Both the position numbers and the translations under genes were made by a program. From Marinilactibacillus psychrotolerans (GTDB taxonomy: Bacteria; Bacillota; Bacilli; Lactobacillales; Carnobacteriaceae_A), in contig NZ_FMZD01000007.1 in the NCBI RefSeq assembly GCF_900101525.1, positions 1 through 64,000 of the forward strand: 64,000 nt of DNA, written 5' to 3'. Under the pieces are notes generated by a model. The model searched no databases. It saw only the letters and a list, made by a program, of their open reading frames with translations, and had not been told where the DNA came from. Below, piece after piece: positions 18,644 to 26,018 of the stretch (the first letter of the stretch is position 1; each line of letters opens with the position of its first letter).

Positions 18644-18672
18644 TTGATTCAAAAAATCATCAGTGCTATTCT
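18644..18672 (+). promoter_or_regulatory. Promoter candidate of the second glutamine synthetase gene
   Basis: TTGATT at 18644-18649, 17-bp spacer, TATTCT at 18667-18672, about 52 bases before the start codon. The two synthetase genes therefore seem to be separate transcripts. Confidence 0.55.
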
Positions 18673-18724
18673 TCATAAGTATTAACGGAGAAACATTCAT
18701 TGAAAATACTAGGAGGAAATTAAA

Positions 18725-20068
18725 TTGACAACAATCACTAGAGAATACATAAAAGAGCAAGTGAAAGAAAAAAATGTCCGTTTTTTAAGACTGATGTTCA
18801 CAGATATATTAGGGATCATTAAAAATGTTGAAGTACCTATTACACAATTGGATAAAGTACTAGATGGAGAAATGATGTTTGACGGATCATCTATTGAAGG
18901 ATTTGTCCGTATTCAAGAATCTGATATGTATCTAAAACCTGATTTCAACACTTGGTTAGTTTTCTCATGGGAAACAGATTCTTCTAAAAAGGGAAAAGTG
19001 GCTCGCTTGATTTGTGATATCGTGAATCCTGATGGAACGCCATTTACTGGAGATCCTCGTACAAATCTTAAACGTGTTTTAAAAGAAGCAGAAGAATTAG
19101 GATTTACTGATTTCAACCTAGGACCTGAACCAGAATTCTTCTTATTCAAATTGAATGAAAATGACGAAATAACTGAAAACTTAAATGATAATGGTGGATA
19201 CTTTGACCTTGCACCTAACGACTTAGCAGAAAATTGCCGTCGCGATATTGTTCTTGAGCTAGAAGACTTAGGATTTGAAATCGAAGCAAGTCATCACGAA
19301 GTAGCACCTGGACAACATGAAATTGACTGGAAATACGCCAATGCTGTAGAAGCTTGTGATAACATTCAAACGTTCAAACTAATTGTTAAAACAGTAGCTA
19401 GAAAATATGGGTTGCACGCTACATTCATGGCTAAACCGATCTTTGGTATCAATGGATCAGGCATGCACTGTAATATGTCTTTATTCAACGAAAACGGCAA
19501 TGCTTTCTTTGACGAAAATGGGCCATTACAATTAAGTGAAACAGCTTATAAATTCTTAGCTGGTCTTATGGATCACGCTCCAGCGTTTACAGCAATTACA
19601 AACCCAACGGTTAACTCATATAAGCGTCTAGTACCTGGATATGAAGCACCTGTTTATATTGCATGGTCAGGAAGAAACAGAACACCAATGATCCGTGTGC
19701 CAGAATCAAGAGGGATGTCAACACGTCTAGAGGTACGCTCAGTTGATCCTATGACAAATCCTTACTTGGCATTAGCAGTTATGCTAAAAGCTGGATTAGA
19801 TGGTATTAAACGCGATTTAAAAGCAACTGAACCGACAACTGATAATATTTACGAAATGGATGCTGCTGAACTAGAATCGTTAGGTATTAAATCATTACCT
19901 GGAAACTTGTTAGAAGCAGTAGAGAGCTTGAAAAAAGATGATACAATCATCGAAGCGCTTGGCGAACATATCTTCAAGAATTTTGTAGCAACAAAAACAC
20001 TGGAATGGGATCAATATAAAGCGACTGTAAGCCAATGGGAAAAAGAACAATATCTACACTTATATTAA
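18725..20068 (+). CDS. glnA: Glutamine synthetase type I, canonical copy
   Basis: A 447-residue GSI-alpha protein, closer to Bacillus GlnA than the copy upstream. It keeps Arg62 in [15 protein letters not shown] and the sequence [21 protein letters not shown]. Catalytic motifs are complete: [57 protein letters not shown]. Translation begins at TTG 18725, preceded by AGGAGG at eight bases; no in-frame ATG lies nearby. Two paralogues in a row with different feedback residues suggest divided roles in nitrogen supply. No glnR gene is visible in the window. Confidence 0.94.
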   Translation: MTTITREYIKEQVKEKNVRFLRLMFTDILGIIKNVEVPITQLDKVLDGEMMFDGSSIEGFVRIQESDMYLKPDFNTWLVFSWETDSSKKGKVARLICDIVNPDGTPFTGDPRTNLKRVLKEAEELGFTDFNLGPEPEFFLFKLNENDEITENLNDNGGYFDLAPNDLAENCRRDIVLELEDLGFEIEASHHEVAPGQHEIDWKYANAVEACDNIQTFKLIVKTVARKYGLHATFMAKPIFGINGSGMHCNMSLFNENGNAFFDENGPLQLSETAYKFLAGLMDHAPAFTAITNPTVNSYKRLVPGYEAPVYIAWSGRNRTPMIRVPESRGMSTRLEVRSVDPMTNPYLALAVMLKAGLDGIKRDLKATEPTTDNIYEMDAAELESLGIKSLPGNLLEAVESLKKDDTIIEALGEHIFKNFVATKTLEWDQYKATVSQWEKEQYLHLY

Positions 20069-20092
20069 TCTAGACTAATACTCTGATGGGAG

Positions 20093-20119
20093 AAAGGATG
20101 CTGAATAGCATCCTTTTTC
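20093..20119 (+). terminator. Intrinsic terminator after glnA
   Basis: A perfect 10-bp stem, AAAGGATGCT (20093-20102) with AGCATCCTTT (20107-20116), loop GAAT, followed by Ts. Confidence 0.93.
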
Positions 20120-20140
20120 GGTAGGTTCTATAATTAATAG

Positions 20141-20268
20141 GACGCAAAAAAACACTCAATCATTTTACAGATTGAGTGTTTTTAAAATTATTAGGCACTA
20201 ATTAGGCAGTGACTAAAGTTAAACACCGTTAGATCAACGTTTAGAAAGGGATTATTACGTTCTGAGAG
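20141..20268. repeat. Left attachment flank: terminator, degenerate arm sites and att core
   Basis: This 128-bp stretch runs parallel to 62022-62150 on the right. It begins GACGC plus an A-run, has a hairpin terminator (20151-20180), a pair of TTAGGCA direct repeats (about 20190-20208), and ends in the perfect core GATTATTACGTTCTGAGAG (20250-20268), a remnant of the tRNA-Arg 3' end. Everything left of the core is chromosomal by position, yet it mirrors the phage side, which suggests an older integration at the same site. The wider 20069-20395 gap contains no gene. Confidence 0.85.
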
Positions 20269-20356
20269 AACATATGCTGTTTGATTTTATCTACCGTTAA
20301 CTTGATATATCCGTGTTTTATAAAACTATTTACCGTTACTTATCATCATAAATAAT

Positions 20357-20385
20357 ATAATTCGGCGATAATTCGGCGAGGTTAA
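20357..20385. promoter_or_regulatory. Integrase arm-type binding sites (int-proximal)
   Basis: Two direct copies of ATTCGGCGA (about 20360-20368 and 20370-20379) lie between the core and int. A matching pair (ATTCGGCGA, ATTTGGCGA) lies at 62072-62091 beside the right core. Such paired short repeats flanking a core are the usual arm sites of tyrosine integrases; this role is inferred. Confidence 0.65.
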
Positions 20386-20395
20386 ACTGCAGTTT

Positions 20396-21514
20396 TTAGA
20401 GTATATTTCTAACCATTTCATCGGAGATTTGATCACTTTTATGTTGCAGCTCATTGATAATATGAGAATATTCTTCCATTGTTGTCTTAGGACTAGCATG
20501 ACCAATCCGTTTAGAAATACTCACAATATCCATTCCCCGATAGAGTAGGAGAGAAACATGTGTATGTCTAAGAGCGTGAGACGTTCTCTTATCAACACCC
20601 GCACGCTTACATGCATTTGACAAGCTTTTATTCATTGCTGCATGAGTGGGTGGATAATTAGTATACGGAGATACAAAAAGAAGCTCATTCTTTATTGACT
20701 CTTTAAAATCACGTTCTTTTTTTCGAAGAATATACGATCTAAAAAGGTTAGCAACAGAAGGCTCAATTCTAATTGTACGTGAAGAACCATCTGTTTTAGT
20801 TGATCTAAGTTCTTTTTTAGAAAAATCCCAAGCTTTGTTTATTCTTAAAGTATTATCCTTTAAATCTGAGTAGGTAAGACCAGCAACTTCAGAGTATCGT
20901 AAACCTCCAGCGAATTGCATAATAGCCATCCACCGAGTTACCATACTATCGTCGATTCCTGTTTTGATTGCAGTCATTAATTGTTTGATTTCTTTTTCAG
21001 AAAGAAACTTTTCTTCTTCTGGTTGTCCTTGTTTACCTGAGACAGTAACATCTTCAGTAAAATTTGATATAGCAATGTGTGAACGGATTGCTTCTCTAAC
21101 TGCAGCACGAATGTGTTTGTTTATTTTTTGATTCGTTGATTTGGCATTAACATGTGATAAATGATTTAAGAACTCTTGATAACTTAACCTATTAATCTGT
21201 TTAATACGGATATCTTTAAAGTAATGTTCGACAATACTTTGTGTAGTCAGATAATTTTCATGGGTTCTAGCTGCAACATTCGGTACGGATTTGTAAGTCT
21301 TAACCCATTGTTTAAAAAACTCAGGAAAGAGTGGATTTTGCCCTATATTAAATCCAGATACTACTTGTCCTTTAATTTTATTTTCCCAATTTTCAGCATC
21401 TTTTTTACGTTTAAAAAAATACTTAGATTTTCTTTTATATTTTCCAGTTGCGAAGTCTTTGTAAGATACTCTAGCAAAATAAGTATTTGTTTTTTCATCT
21501 TTTTTTACTACCAT
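20396..21514 (-). CDS. int: Prophage tyrosine integrase
   Basis: Site-specific recombinase responsible for integration at the tRNA gene. The N-terminal part has an AP2-like arm-binding domain (about 1-55, ARVSYKDFATGKYKRKSK), followed by a SAM-like core-binding domain (about 60-160) and the catalytic domain. The catalytic set is Arg in GGLRYSEVAGL, His and Arg in SHALRHTH, His in IGHAS, and the Tyr nucleophile in MEEYSH (about residue 350). Start ATG 21514 (372 residues) is chosen; a TTG two codons upstream is also possible behind GAGGATGA. The gene is the last of the leftward lysogeny operon and lies directly beside the attachment site. Confidence 0.96.
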   Translation of the reverse strand: MVVKKDEKTNTYFARVSYKDFATGKYKRKSKYFFKRKKDAENWENKIKGQVVSGFNIGQNPLFPEFFKQWVKTYKSVPNVAARTHENYLTTQSIVEHYFKDIRIKQINRLSYQEFLNHLSHVNAKSTNQKINKHIRAAVREAIRSHIAISNFTEDVTVSGKQGQPEEEKFLSEKEIKQLMTAIKTGIDDSMVTRWMAIMQFAGGLRYSEVAGLTYSDLKDNTLRINKAWDFSKKELRSTKTDGSSRTIRIEPSVANLFRSYILRKKERDFKESIKNELLFVSPYTNYPPTHAAMNKSLSNACKRAGVDKRTSHALRHTHVSLLLYRGMDIVSISKRIGHASPKTTMEEYSHIINELQHKSDQISDEMVRNIL

Positions 21515-21584
21515 TATCAATCATCCTCATCTATGCTATAATAAGGATAAGCAAATAAGCCTATCCAATAGGTTATTTCTACTA

Positions 21585-21625
21585 ACACACCTTTCTACTT
21601 TGGCGAGTGGGGAAGGTGTGTTTTT
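21585..21625 (+). terminator. Hairpin with T-run, rightward orientation, between int and lipoprotein gene
   Basis: ACACACCTT (21585-21593) pairs perfectly with AAGGTGTGT (21613-21621) and is followed by TTTTT on the + strand. The neighbouring genes are on the - strand, so it should stop transcripts running rightward into the lysogeny genes. Confidence 0.65.
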
Positions 21626-21629
21626 GTTA

Positions 21630-22280
21630 TTAAAATTCTACTTTTACTGGTGTTGTTTCAATCTGCTCATAGTTTTCTGTATCGTAAGGATTAATATAAA
21701 ATGTAGCAGAATCAATATCAGGTGTGGGGACCTCAATACCGCCTATTTGACCCGAAGCTTTACTATTAGCCTCTAGCTCAAAAGTTTCATCTAAATACAT
21801 ATCGCGAGTAACTTGTTCCCCGTCTGAAAGAATGATTTTTTCTATAACCGTATTGTCTATACTATAATCATTTTGATTATCAACAGTGTATTCGAATTGC
21901 AATTGATACCCTTGGCTGTCTTTAAAACCGTAATACGCTTCAGCATATTCTTGGTTCTCTTCAGGTATATCTTCAAAATTTAACACTTTAACATCTTTTA
22001 AAGTTAAAAATAATCCAGGCGCAATTTCATTTTCGTTTCCAGGGCTAGTAATTTTAAGCAACTCAATACGTCCAAATTCTTCATCATTTTTATATTGACC
22101 TGGTTCTAATAAAGGACCACCAGTTACTAACATTTCATCTTTTGGATCTTCTTTCTTGTTTTCAACTACTTCTGAACTAGATGCAGCTTCGCTTTCTTTT
22201 CCTGTATTATCTACCGTTTCGTCACCACAACCTATAAGTAAAAGTCCACTCAAACTAAGTAAAGCTAATTTTGTTTTCAT
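21630..22280 (-). CDS. Prophage lipoprotein, function unknown
   Basis: A 216-residue protein starting at ATG 22280 behind AGGAGG. The signal peptide LALLSLSGLLLIGCGDE contains a lipobox with Cys at about residue 19, followed by a Ser/Glu-rich linker and one folded beta-rich domain (about 75-216: LLKITSPGNENE, GLFLTLKDVKVLNFEDIP, DYSIDNTVIEKIILSDGE). The layout resembles the DUF4352-type Ig-like domains of Firmicute lipoproteins. A lipoprotein between int and the repressor is typical of genes expressed in the lysogen, some of which block superinfection; that role is inference. Confidence 0.7.
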   Translation of the reverse strand: MKTKLALLSLSGLLLIGCGDETVDNTGKESEAASSSEVVENKKEDPKDEMLVTGGPLLEPGQYKNDEEFGRIELLKITSPGNENEIAPGLFLTLKDVKVLNFEDIPEENQEYAEAYYGFKDSQGYQLQFEYTVDNQNDYSIDNTVIEKIILSDGEQVTRDMYLDETFELEANSKASGQIGGIEVPTPDIDSATFYINPYDTENYEQIETTPVKVEF

Positions 22281-22290
22281 ATAATTCCTC

Positions 22291-22491
22291 CTATTTAAAT
22301 AAATCAAATATTGAAAATGTAGTCTTTTTATAAACTTTATTGGAAGCTGCTTTTTTTGGATTCTTAGCCCAACCAGCACCTTTTTTTCCATATCCAGGTA
22401 CTACAGCTTTTTTAGCTTTACGTTTAATTTTTCCTGTAGTTCTTGCTTTGATTGATTTTTTAACACTAGGTTTGCGCATACCCAATTTCAT
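22291..22491 (-). CDS. Small highly basic phage protein
   Basis: A 66-residue protein rich in Lys and Arg (KARTTGKIKRKAKKAVVPGYGKKGAGW), ending SIFDLFK. AGGAG precedes the ATG. Similar small basic proteins occur in lysogeny modules of other Firmicute phages; their function is not known to me. Its charge suggests nucleic-acid or membrane contact. It sits 10 bases upstream of the lipoprotein gene in the same operon. Confidence 0.7.
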   Translation of the reverse strand: MKLGMRKPSVKKSIKARTTGKIKRKAKKAVVPGYGKKGAGWAKNPKKAASNKVYKKTTFSIFDLFK

Positions 22492-22504
22492 AAAATCACT
22501 CCTT

Positions 22505-22933
22505 TTAGTAATCGTACATGGCAGAGTAGTAGAATACTTCGCCTCTGTAAAAGTATATTTCTAAATCGTTAGTGCTATCAGAATCATTTACTTCATACTG
22601 ATATATTCTAACATCTTCTTGATTCTCAATAGAACTATGAAGTACATTTAAATCCATTAAAGCATCTTCCATTGGTTTAGTAAGATCATTATCAGATCCG
22701 ATTGAGATAGATGTCGATAAGACCGTCTCATAAGCAGAAATCTCCTCGTTTGTAAGATCTAACATTGTTCTTTGATCAGTTATATCTTCTTTTGGAGAGC
22801 CTATTTGTTCTTCTATCTCATCAATAGTCATGCCTGGCTCTAATGATTCCCATTTGTCTCTTGATACGGATCTAGAGCATCCTGCTAATACAGCTATGCT
22901 TAAGCACATAATTATGCTTAATTTATTCTTCAT
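22505..22933 (-). CDS. Prophage lipoprotein with SmpA/BLIP-like motif
   Basis: A 142-residue protein with a lipoprotein signal peptide (SIIMCLSIAVLAGCSRS, Cys at about residue 19). After it comes WESLEPGMTIDEIEEQIGSP, the GMT-x-EE-x-x-x-x-GxP pattern of the SmpA/OmlA and beta-lactamase-inhibitor-like fold. The rest is acidic with predicted strands (VRIYQYEVNDS, LEIYFYRGEVFYYS). It is the first gene after the repressor in the leftward operon and so probably expressed in the lysogen. A role in superinfection exclusion is possible but unproven. Confidence 0.72.
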   Translation of the reverse strand: MKNKLSIIMCLSIAVLAGCSRSVSRDKWESLEPGMTIDEIEEQIGSPKEDITDQRTMLDLTNEEISAYETVLSTSISIGSDNDLTKPMEDALMDLNVLHSSIENQEDVRIYQYEVNDSDSTNDLEIYFYRGEVFYYSAMYDY

Positions 22934-22978
22934 AGTAATCCTCCAATATGATAAAATTATATTGGAAATGAGTTCCGG

Positions 22979-23012
22979 CGGAATCTGTTAGTGGCAGATT
23001 TCGTCTTTTTTT
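22979..23012 (+). terminator. Hairpin with T-run, rightward orientation, at the repressor gene end
   Basis: CGGAATCTG (22979-22987) pairs with CAGATTTCG (22995-23003), then a T-rich run on the + strand. Like the hairpin at 21585 it opposes the direction of the lysogeny operon, so it would stop antisense transcripts. Confidence 0.55.
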
Positions 23013-23652
23013 ATAGTTCGTTTTCTACACGTAAAGCTTTGCCAACGATGCGAGCGGGATTTTCCTTAGTAATAATATATGGCGCATACGCTTCGTTTAA
23101 TGCTTGTAAAAAGATTGTATCACCTTGTTTAATAACTTTTTTTAAAGTAGTTTGCTCGTCACCATTTACCAATACCGCAGCGATTTCCCCAGACTCTACG
23201 TCTTCTTGTTTTCTACATAAAACGAAAGAACCATTGTAAATTTTAGGCTCCATGCTGTCGCCTTGCGCTTCAAGATAAAATAATTCTCCAGAAGGCTTCA
23301 TATCTTTTGGCATCAGGCGATACTCTGACACATTTTCGATAGCGTCAATAGGTTCTCCGCATGCAATAGTTCCCAATACAGGAATCTTGACCATTTCACT
23401 AACTTCAATCATATTTGGTGCGATAGGAGTGTGAACAGTTAGATCAGTTCTCATTAAATCATTTACAGATATATTAAATCGTTCTGCAATTTGGCTTAAT
23501 GTGCCAATTCTAGGAACAAATTTCCCTCTTTCCCAATCACTTACAGTAGATCCGCTTTTTCTACCTAATTCTTCAGCAAGTTCTTGTTGTTCAATATTAT
23601 ATTTTCTTCTAAGGTATTTTAAATTATTTGCAAAAAAATATTCTTCGTTCAT
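23011..23652 (-). CDS. CI-like repressor with LexA/S24 autoproteolysis domain
   Basis: Lysogeny repressor of 213 residues. The N-terminal helix-turn-helix (about 5-65, QQELAEELGRKSGSTVSDWERGKFVP) binds operators. The C-terminal S24 domain has the catalytic Ser in QGDSMEP and Lys in TTLKKV, with a probable cleavage region LGTIACGEP. Activated RecA should trigger self-cleavage, linking induction to DNA damage. Start ATG 23652 follows GAGGTG; the upstream GTG overlaps that site. It is divergent from the cro-like gene, with three operator palindromes between them. Confidence 0.94.
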   Translation of the reverse strand: MNEEYFFANNLKYLRRKYNIEQQELAEELGRKSGSTVSDWERGKFVPRIGTLSQIAERFNISVNDLMRTDLTVHTPIAPNMIEVSEMVKIPVLGTIACGEPIDAIENVSEYRLMPKDMKPSGELFYLEAQGDSMEPKIYNGSFVLCRKQEDVESGEIAAVLVNGDEQTTLKKVIKQGDTIFLQALNEAYAPYIITKENPARIVGKALRVENEL

Positions 23653-23682
23653 TTCGCACCTCACAAATTAGTTTCTACATCT

Positions 23683-23782
23683 AATATACAGGAGAAACCC
23701 AAATAAAACAACTGAAATCATAAATGAATTTGGGATAAACCCAAATAAAATGCTTGACTTGGGTTTTGCCCGAATGTATACT
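23683..23782. promoter_or_regulatory. Divergent lysis-lysogeny switch: two promoters and three operators
   Basis: The rightward promoter is TTGACT (23754-23759), 17 bp, TATACT (23777-23782). The leftward promoter is TTGTTT (complement of 23706-23711), 17 bp, TATATT (complement of 23683-23688). The operator is the palindrome TTGGG-N5-CCCAA: O1 23758-23774 lies in the spacer of the rightward promoter, O2 23729-23745 lies between promoters, and O3 23687-23703 (one weak half-site) lies in the spacer of the leftward promoter. This mirrors a lambda-like three-operator switch. Confidence 0.85.
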
Positions 23783-23813
23783 GTAGTCAAGTTAAAGAAA
23801 AGAGGTGATATAG

Positions 23814-24059
23814 ATGGTATTAGAAGAAAAATATACTGTCAAACAACTTCGAGGTTTAAGGGGGATGACACAAGAAGAGTTGGCAAAAAAAGTCGGTGTA
23901 TCAGCAACAACAATAGGCGAATTCGAATCTAAACCTGGTAGATTAAAAAATGCCAAGTATTCAACCATTGAAAGTCTAGCATTCGCTTTGCAAGTTGACA
24001 TAGGAGATATTTTTTTAGATATCACTCGGGTTAAACCCGAATCAAAACAGGAGGCGTAA
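23814..24059 (+). CDS. Cro-like helix-turn-helix regulator
   Basis: An 81-residue XRE-family protein with the helix-turn-helix MTQEELAKKVGVSATTIGEFES. It is the first gene of the rightward early operon, divergent from the CI-like repressor, and so fills the place of Cro. AGAGGTGA precedes the ATG. Its last codons (TRVKPES) coincide with a fourth copy of the operator palindrome. Confidence 0.88.
   Translation: MVLEEKYTVKQLRGLRGMTQEELAKKVGVSATTIGEFESKPGRLKNAKYSTIESLAFALQVDIGDIFLDITRVKPESKQEA
24025..24041. promoter_or_regulatory. Fourth operator palindrome inside the cro-like gene
   Basis: CTCGGGTTAAACCCGAA matches the O1-O3 pattern and is the most symmetrical copy (perfect TCGGGTT/AACCCGA). 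It lies about 250 bp downstream of the rightward promoter, a distance that would permit repressor looping or a roadblock to elongation. Confidence 0.75.
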
Positions 24060-24065
24060 CAGATT

Positions 24066-24269
24066 ATGAAAAAATCAGTAATCATTCACGCAGATACGAT
24101 CATGAAGAAATTTAACGAAGCGCTAATCGAGTTCGTTGAAGCAGAAGGAGATTTACCAGAAACAATCAGTATCGTTGCTAAAGGTACTGAGAACCCGCTT
24201 GGTCAGATCACGATTAAGAAAACGGTGTTTGAACATCCAAAGAAAGGAGAACAACGAAGTGGATACTGA
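24066..24269 (+). CDS. Small early phage protein, unknown function
   Basis: A 67-residue protein (MKKSVIIHADTIMKKFNEAL start) preceded by AGGAGGCG. It is a mixed alpha/beta sequence with no motif I recognise. It overlaps the next gene by 11 bases, so the two are translationally coupled. Confidence 0.7.
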   Translation: MKKSVIIHADTIMKKFNEALIEFVEAEGDLPETISIVAKGTENPLGQITIKKTVFEHPKKGEQRSGY

Positions 24270-24507
24270 TCAAGCGAAAAGATCTTTAGAACAAGTGAGC
24301 GATCTGCTTAGCAGAGAAAAGGAACTATATGACGCAATAGATGATCAAATGGTTACGTTGAAATTTAACAATAAGCACGATTTTATTACACCGACTCAGC
24401 ACGCTGAAATCAAAGCCAGAATCGATACACATTATTTTATTTTTCAAAACAGCAATGCATTCAGCTGCTTGTGCAATCAGCTAGCTGGATTTGAGATAGA
24501 AGAATAG
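24259..24507 (+). CDS. Small helical early phage protein, unknown function
   Basis: An 82-residue protein starting at GTG 24259, chosen because AAAGGAGA lies eight bases upstream and it overlaps the previous stop in the phage style. It is largely helical (AKRSLEQVSDLLSREKELYD), with a Cys pair near the end (CLCNQLAGFEIEE). No family is recognised. Confidence 0.6.
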   Translation: MDTDQAKRSLEQVSDLLSREKELYDAIDDQMVTLKFNNKHDFITPTQHAEIKARIDTHYFIFQNSNAFSCLCNQLAGFEIEE

Positions 24508-24520
24508 GAGGAATAGATGC

Positions 24521-24700
24521 ATGACACCAACACAATATCTAATTTTATTTTTTCTAGCTTTAGCAGGAATAGTTTTCGTCATTAGCGCGCTATATCAATT
24601 ATACAAACTGGATAAACAGATAAAGGAGTTGGAAAAAGAAAATGAATCGTTACGTTGCATATGGCGTAGAGTCGAAGAAAGTAATCACAACAGGAACTGA
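24521..24700 (+). CDS. Short membrane protein with coiled-coil tail
   Basis: A 59-residue reading frame behind GGAGG. Residues 6-27 form one transmembrane segment (YLILFFLALAGIVFVISALY), followed by a charged helix (KLDKQIKELEKENESLR). The 3' part overlaps the next gene by 59 bases in another frame. The clear ribosome binding site and the typical topology support it as real. Confidence 0.6.
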   Translation: MTPTQYLILFFLALAGIVFVISALYQLYKLDKQIKELEKENESLRCIWRRVEESNHNRN

Positions 24701-24857
24701 AGCAGAGATCCATCAATACCTTAATCGTAAGTACCCATGCTATAGGCTTCAATTTAGAAAAACTGAAAAGATGCATAGAGAATTAGTAATGGATCCAATC
24801 TATCCTGAAACTTTACGAATTGAGAAAGCAGAGGAATATTATGATTATTTGGATTAA
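24642..24857 (+). CDS. Small early phage protein, unknown function
   Basis: A 71-residue basic protein (MNRYVAYGVESKKVITTGTE start), with GGAGTTGGAA upstream. The N-terminus reads like a short beta-hairpin fold also seen in small phage proteins that present their sequence as MxYxVYG. No function can be given. Confidence 0.6.
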   Translation: MNRYVAYGVESKKVITTGTEAEIHQYLNRKYPCYRLQFRKTEKMHRELVMDPIYPETLRIEKAEEYYDYLD

Positions 24858-25062
24858 GGAATATAAATGGTGGATAGTCGCAGGAATTATATTAACGATT
24901 AAGGCAATCAAGTATGAATACGAAAGGCGTGGTTCACTTGAATTTGGAAGTGAATATGCTCTGATATTTTTACCTGTATTTGTTCATATTATTAAATACT
25001 TGTGGAATGACAGTAAAGAAATGGTAGATGAAACTTTATCTGAAGGGTGGATAGATAGATGA
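24841..25062 (+). CDS. Small membrane protein of the early region
   Basis: A 73-residue protein from ATG 24841 (AGAGGA upstream). Two hydrophobic segments are visible (about 9-22, WWIVAGIILTIKAI, and 38-52, ALIFLPVFVHIIKYL). It overlaps genes on both sides. No family is recognised. Confidence 0.6.
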   Translation: MIIWIKEYKWWIVAGIILTIKAIKYEYERRGSLEFGSEYALIFLPVFVHIIKYLWNDSKEMVDETLSEGWIDR

Positions 25063-25367
25063 CACAGCTGACCATTACGATACCTGAAGCATATGTTGTT
25101 TTGACCAAAGAGGAATTTAAAGAGTTGCAAGATAAACTCGATGAACGGGTTTGGATAACCTTTACAGACTTACAAGAAATTGCAGGACTAAAAAGAACGA
25201 AACTAGATGAGGTTCTGACGCATTATCGAGATGAACTAGATTTGAAGAATGGCGGACCAATTAAATATGCTGACGGCGGAAAATACTCAATCAATAAAAA
25301 GCCGATGCAGAAATGGTTAGAAGAAAATCATACAAGAGTATGGATGAACGATCCATATTATCAATGA
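25059..25367 (+). CDS. DUF771-like phage protein
   Basis: A 102-residue protein with VWITFTDLQEIAGLKRTKLDEVL followed by LDLKNGGPIKYADGGKYSINKKPMQKWLEEN, which resembles the DUF771 family of Firmicute phages. The central part reads like a helix-turn-helix, and the family may bind DNA in excision or regulation. It overlaps the preceding stop (ATGA). Confidence 0.6.
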   Translation: MTQLTITIPEAYVVLTKEEFKELQDKLDERVWITFTDLQEIAGLKRTKLDEVLTHYRDELDLKNGGPIKYADGGKYSINKKPMQKWLEENHTRVWMNDPYYQ

Positions 25368-25382
25368 AAGGAGGTGAGAATA

Positions 25383-25544
25383 ATGACAACAATCAAATAT
25401 GTTTGCGGATTGATCAACAGACACATGCAGCTATCAATGCTTCGGAATAGAAATGCATCTGAAACAAACGAACTTGAATGGCTGTCTTACAAACTTAAGC
25501 GAGTGAGAGAAGCTCAAAGGAAGGTCATCTATGGGACACATTGA
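25383..25544 (+). CDS. Short basic early protein
   Basis: A 53-residue reading frame behind a very strong AAAGGAGGTGA site. The sequence is basic and helical (NELEWLSYKLKRVREAQRKV). It resembles other tiny phage proteins of this region. The function is unknown. Confidence 0.6.
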   Translation: MTTIKYVCGLINRHMQLSMLRNRNASETNELEWLSYKLKRVREAQRKVIYGTH

Positions 25545-25551
25545 TAAAAAA

Positions 25552-25577
25552 GAGTCCAACGCGGCAACGTTAGACTC
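25552..25577 (+). ncRNA. Conserved-looking hairpin in the early transcript
   Basis: GAGTCCAACG and CGTTAGACTC form a stem with one internal mismatch around the loop CGGCAA, in an 82-base gap between two early genes. No T-run follows, so it is more likely an RNA processing or protein-binding element than a terminator. Confidence 0.4.
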
Positions 25578-25626
25578 ATAGATAAAACAAGATACGTAAA
25601 TTATAACATCAAAAGGAGAAATTTCA

Positions 25627-26013
25627 ATGAAAGAGTTAAAAGCTAAAGTAGTATTCCATAACGATTTTGAAAAAAGAAATAGAGGAAATAAACAATACGA
25701 TTATCTAACGATCGATGAATCACTGCAAGAAGGAGACTTAGTTGTCGTAGAAACTCAATATGGGTATGCAGTTGCTGAATTTGTTAAATACACTGATAGT
25801 ATCAAAATAAATGCGAAATCATATATAGTGCAAAAGTTAGATGTTGAACGAGTAACCGAATTAAAAGTTAGAAAGTCTAAGATTGAAGAATTGAAACTTA
25901 GAATTGATAGCAAAGCAAAAGAAGCACTTCAACGTAAGAAATTAGATGAACTTGCCAAAGATGATGCTGAATTAAAAACGCTATTAGATACACTTGATAG
26001 TTTGGAAGCTTGA
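25627..26013 (+). CDS. Early phage protein, unknown function
   Basis: A 128-residue protein: a beta-rich N-terminal half (KAKVVFHNDFEKRN, DLVVVETQYGYAVAEFVKY) followed by a long charged helix (KSKIEELKLRIDSKAKEALQ), probably a coiled coil. The beginning reads like the small SH3-like phage proteins encoded near helicases. AAAGGAG precedes the ATG. It lies just upstream of the SNF2 helicase gene. Confidence 0.65.
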   Translation: MKELKAKVVFHNDFEKRNRGNKQYDYLTIDESLQEGDLVVVETQYGYAVAEFVKYTDSIKINAKSYIVQKLDVERVTELKVRKSKIEELKLRIDSKAKEALQRKKLDELAKDDAELKTLLDTLDSLEA

Positions 26014-26018
26014 TATAA

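Noticed and set aside
22340-22564. A 74-codon hydrophobic frame opposite the basic phage protein gene
   Set aside because: It is the antisense shadow of a Lys-rich gene that has a clear ribosome binding site.
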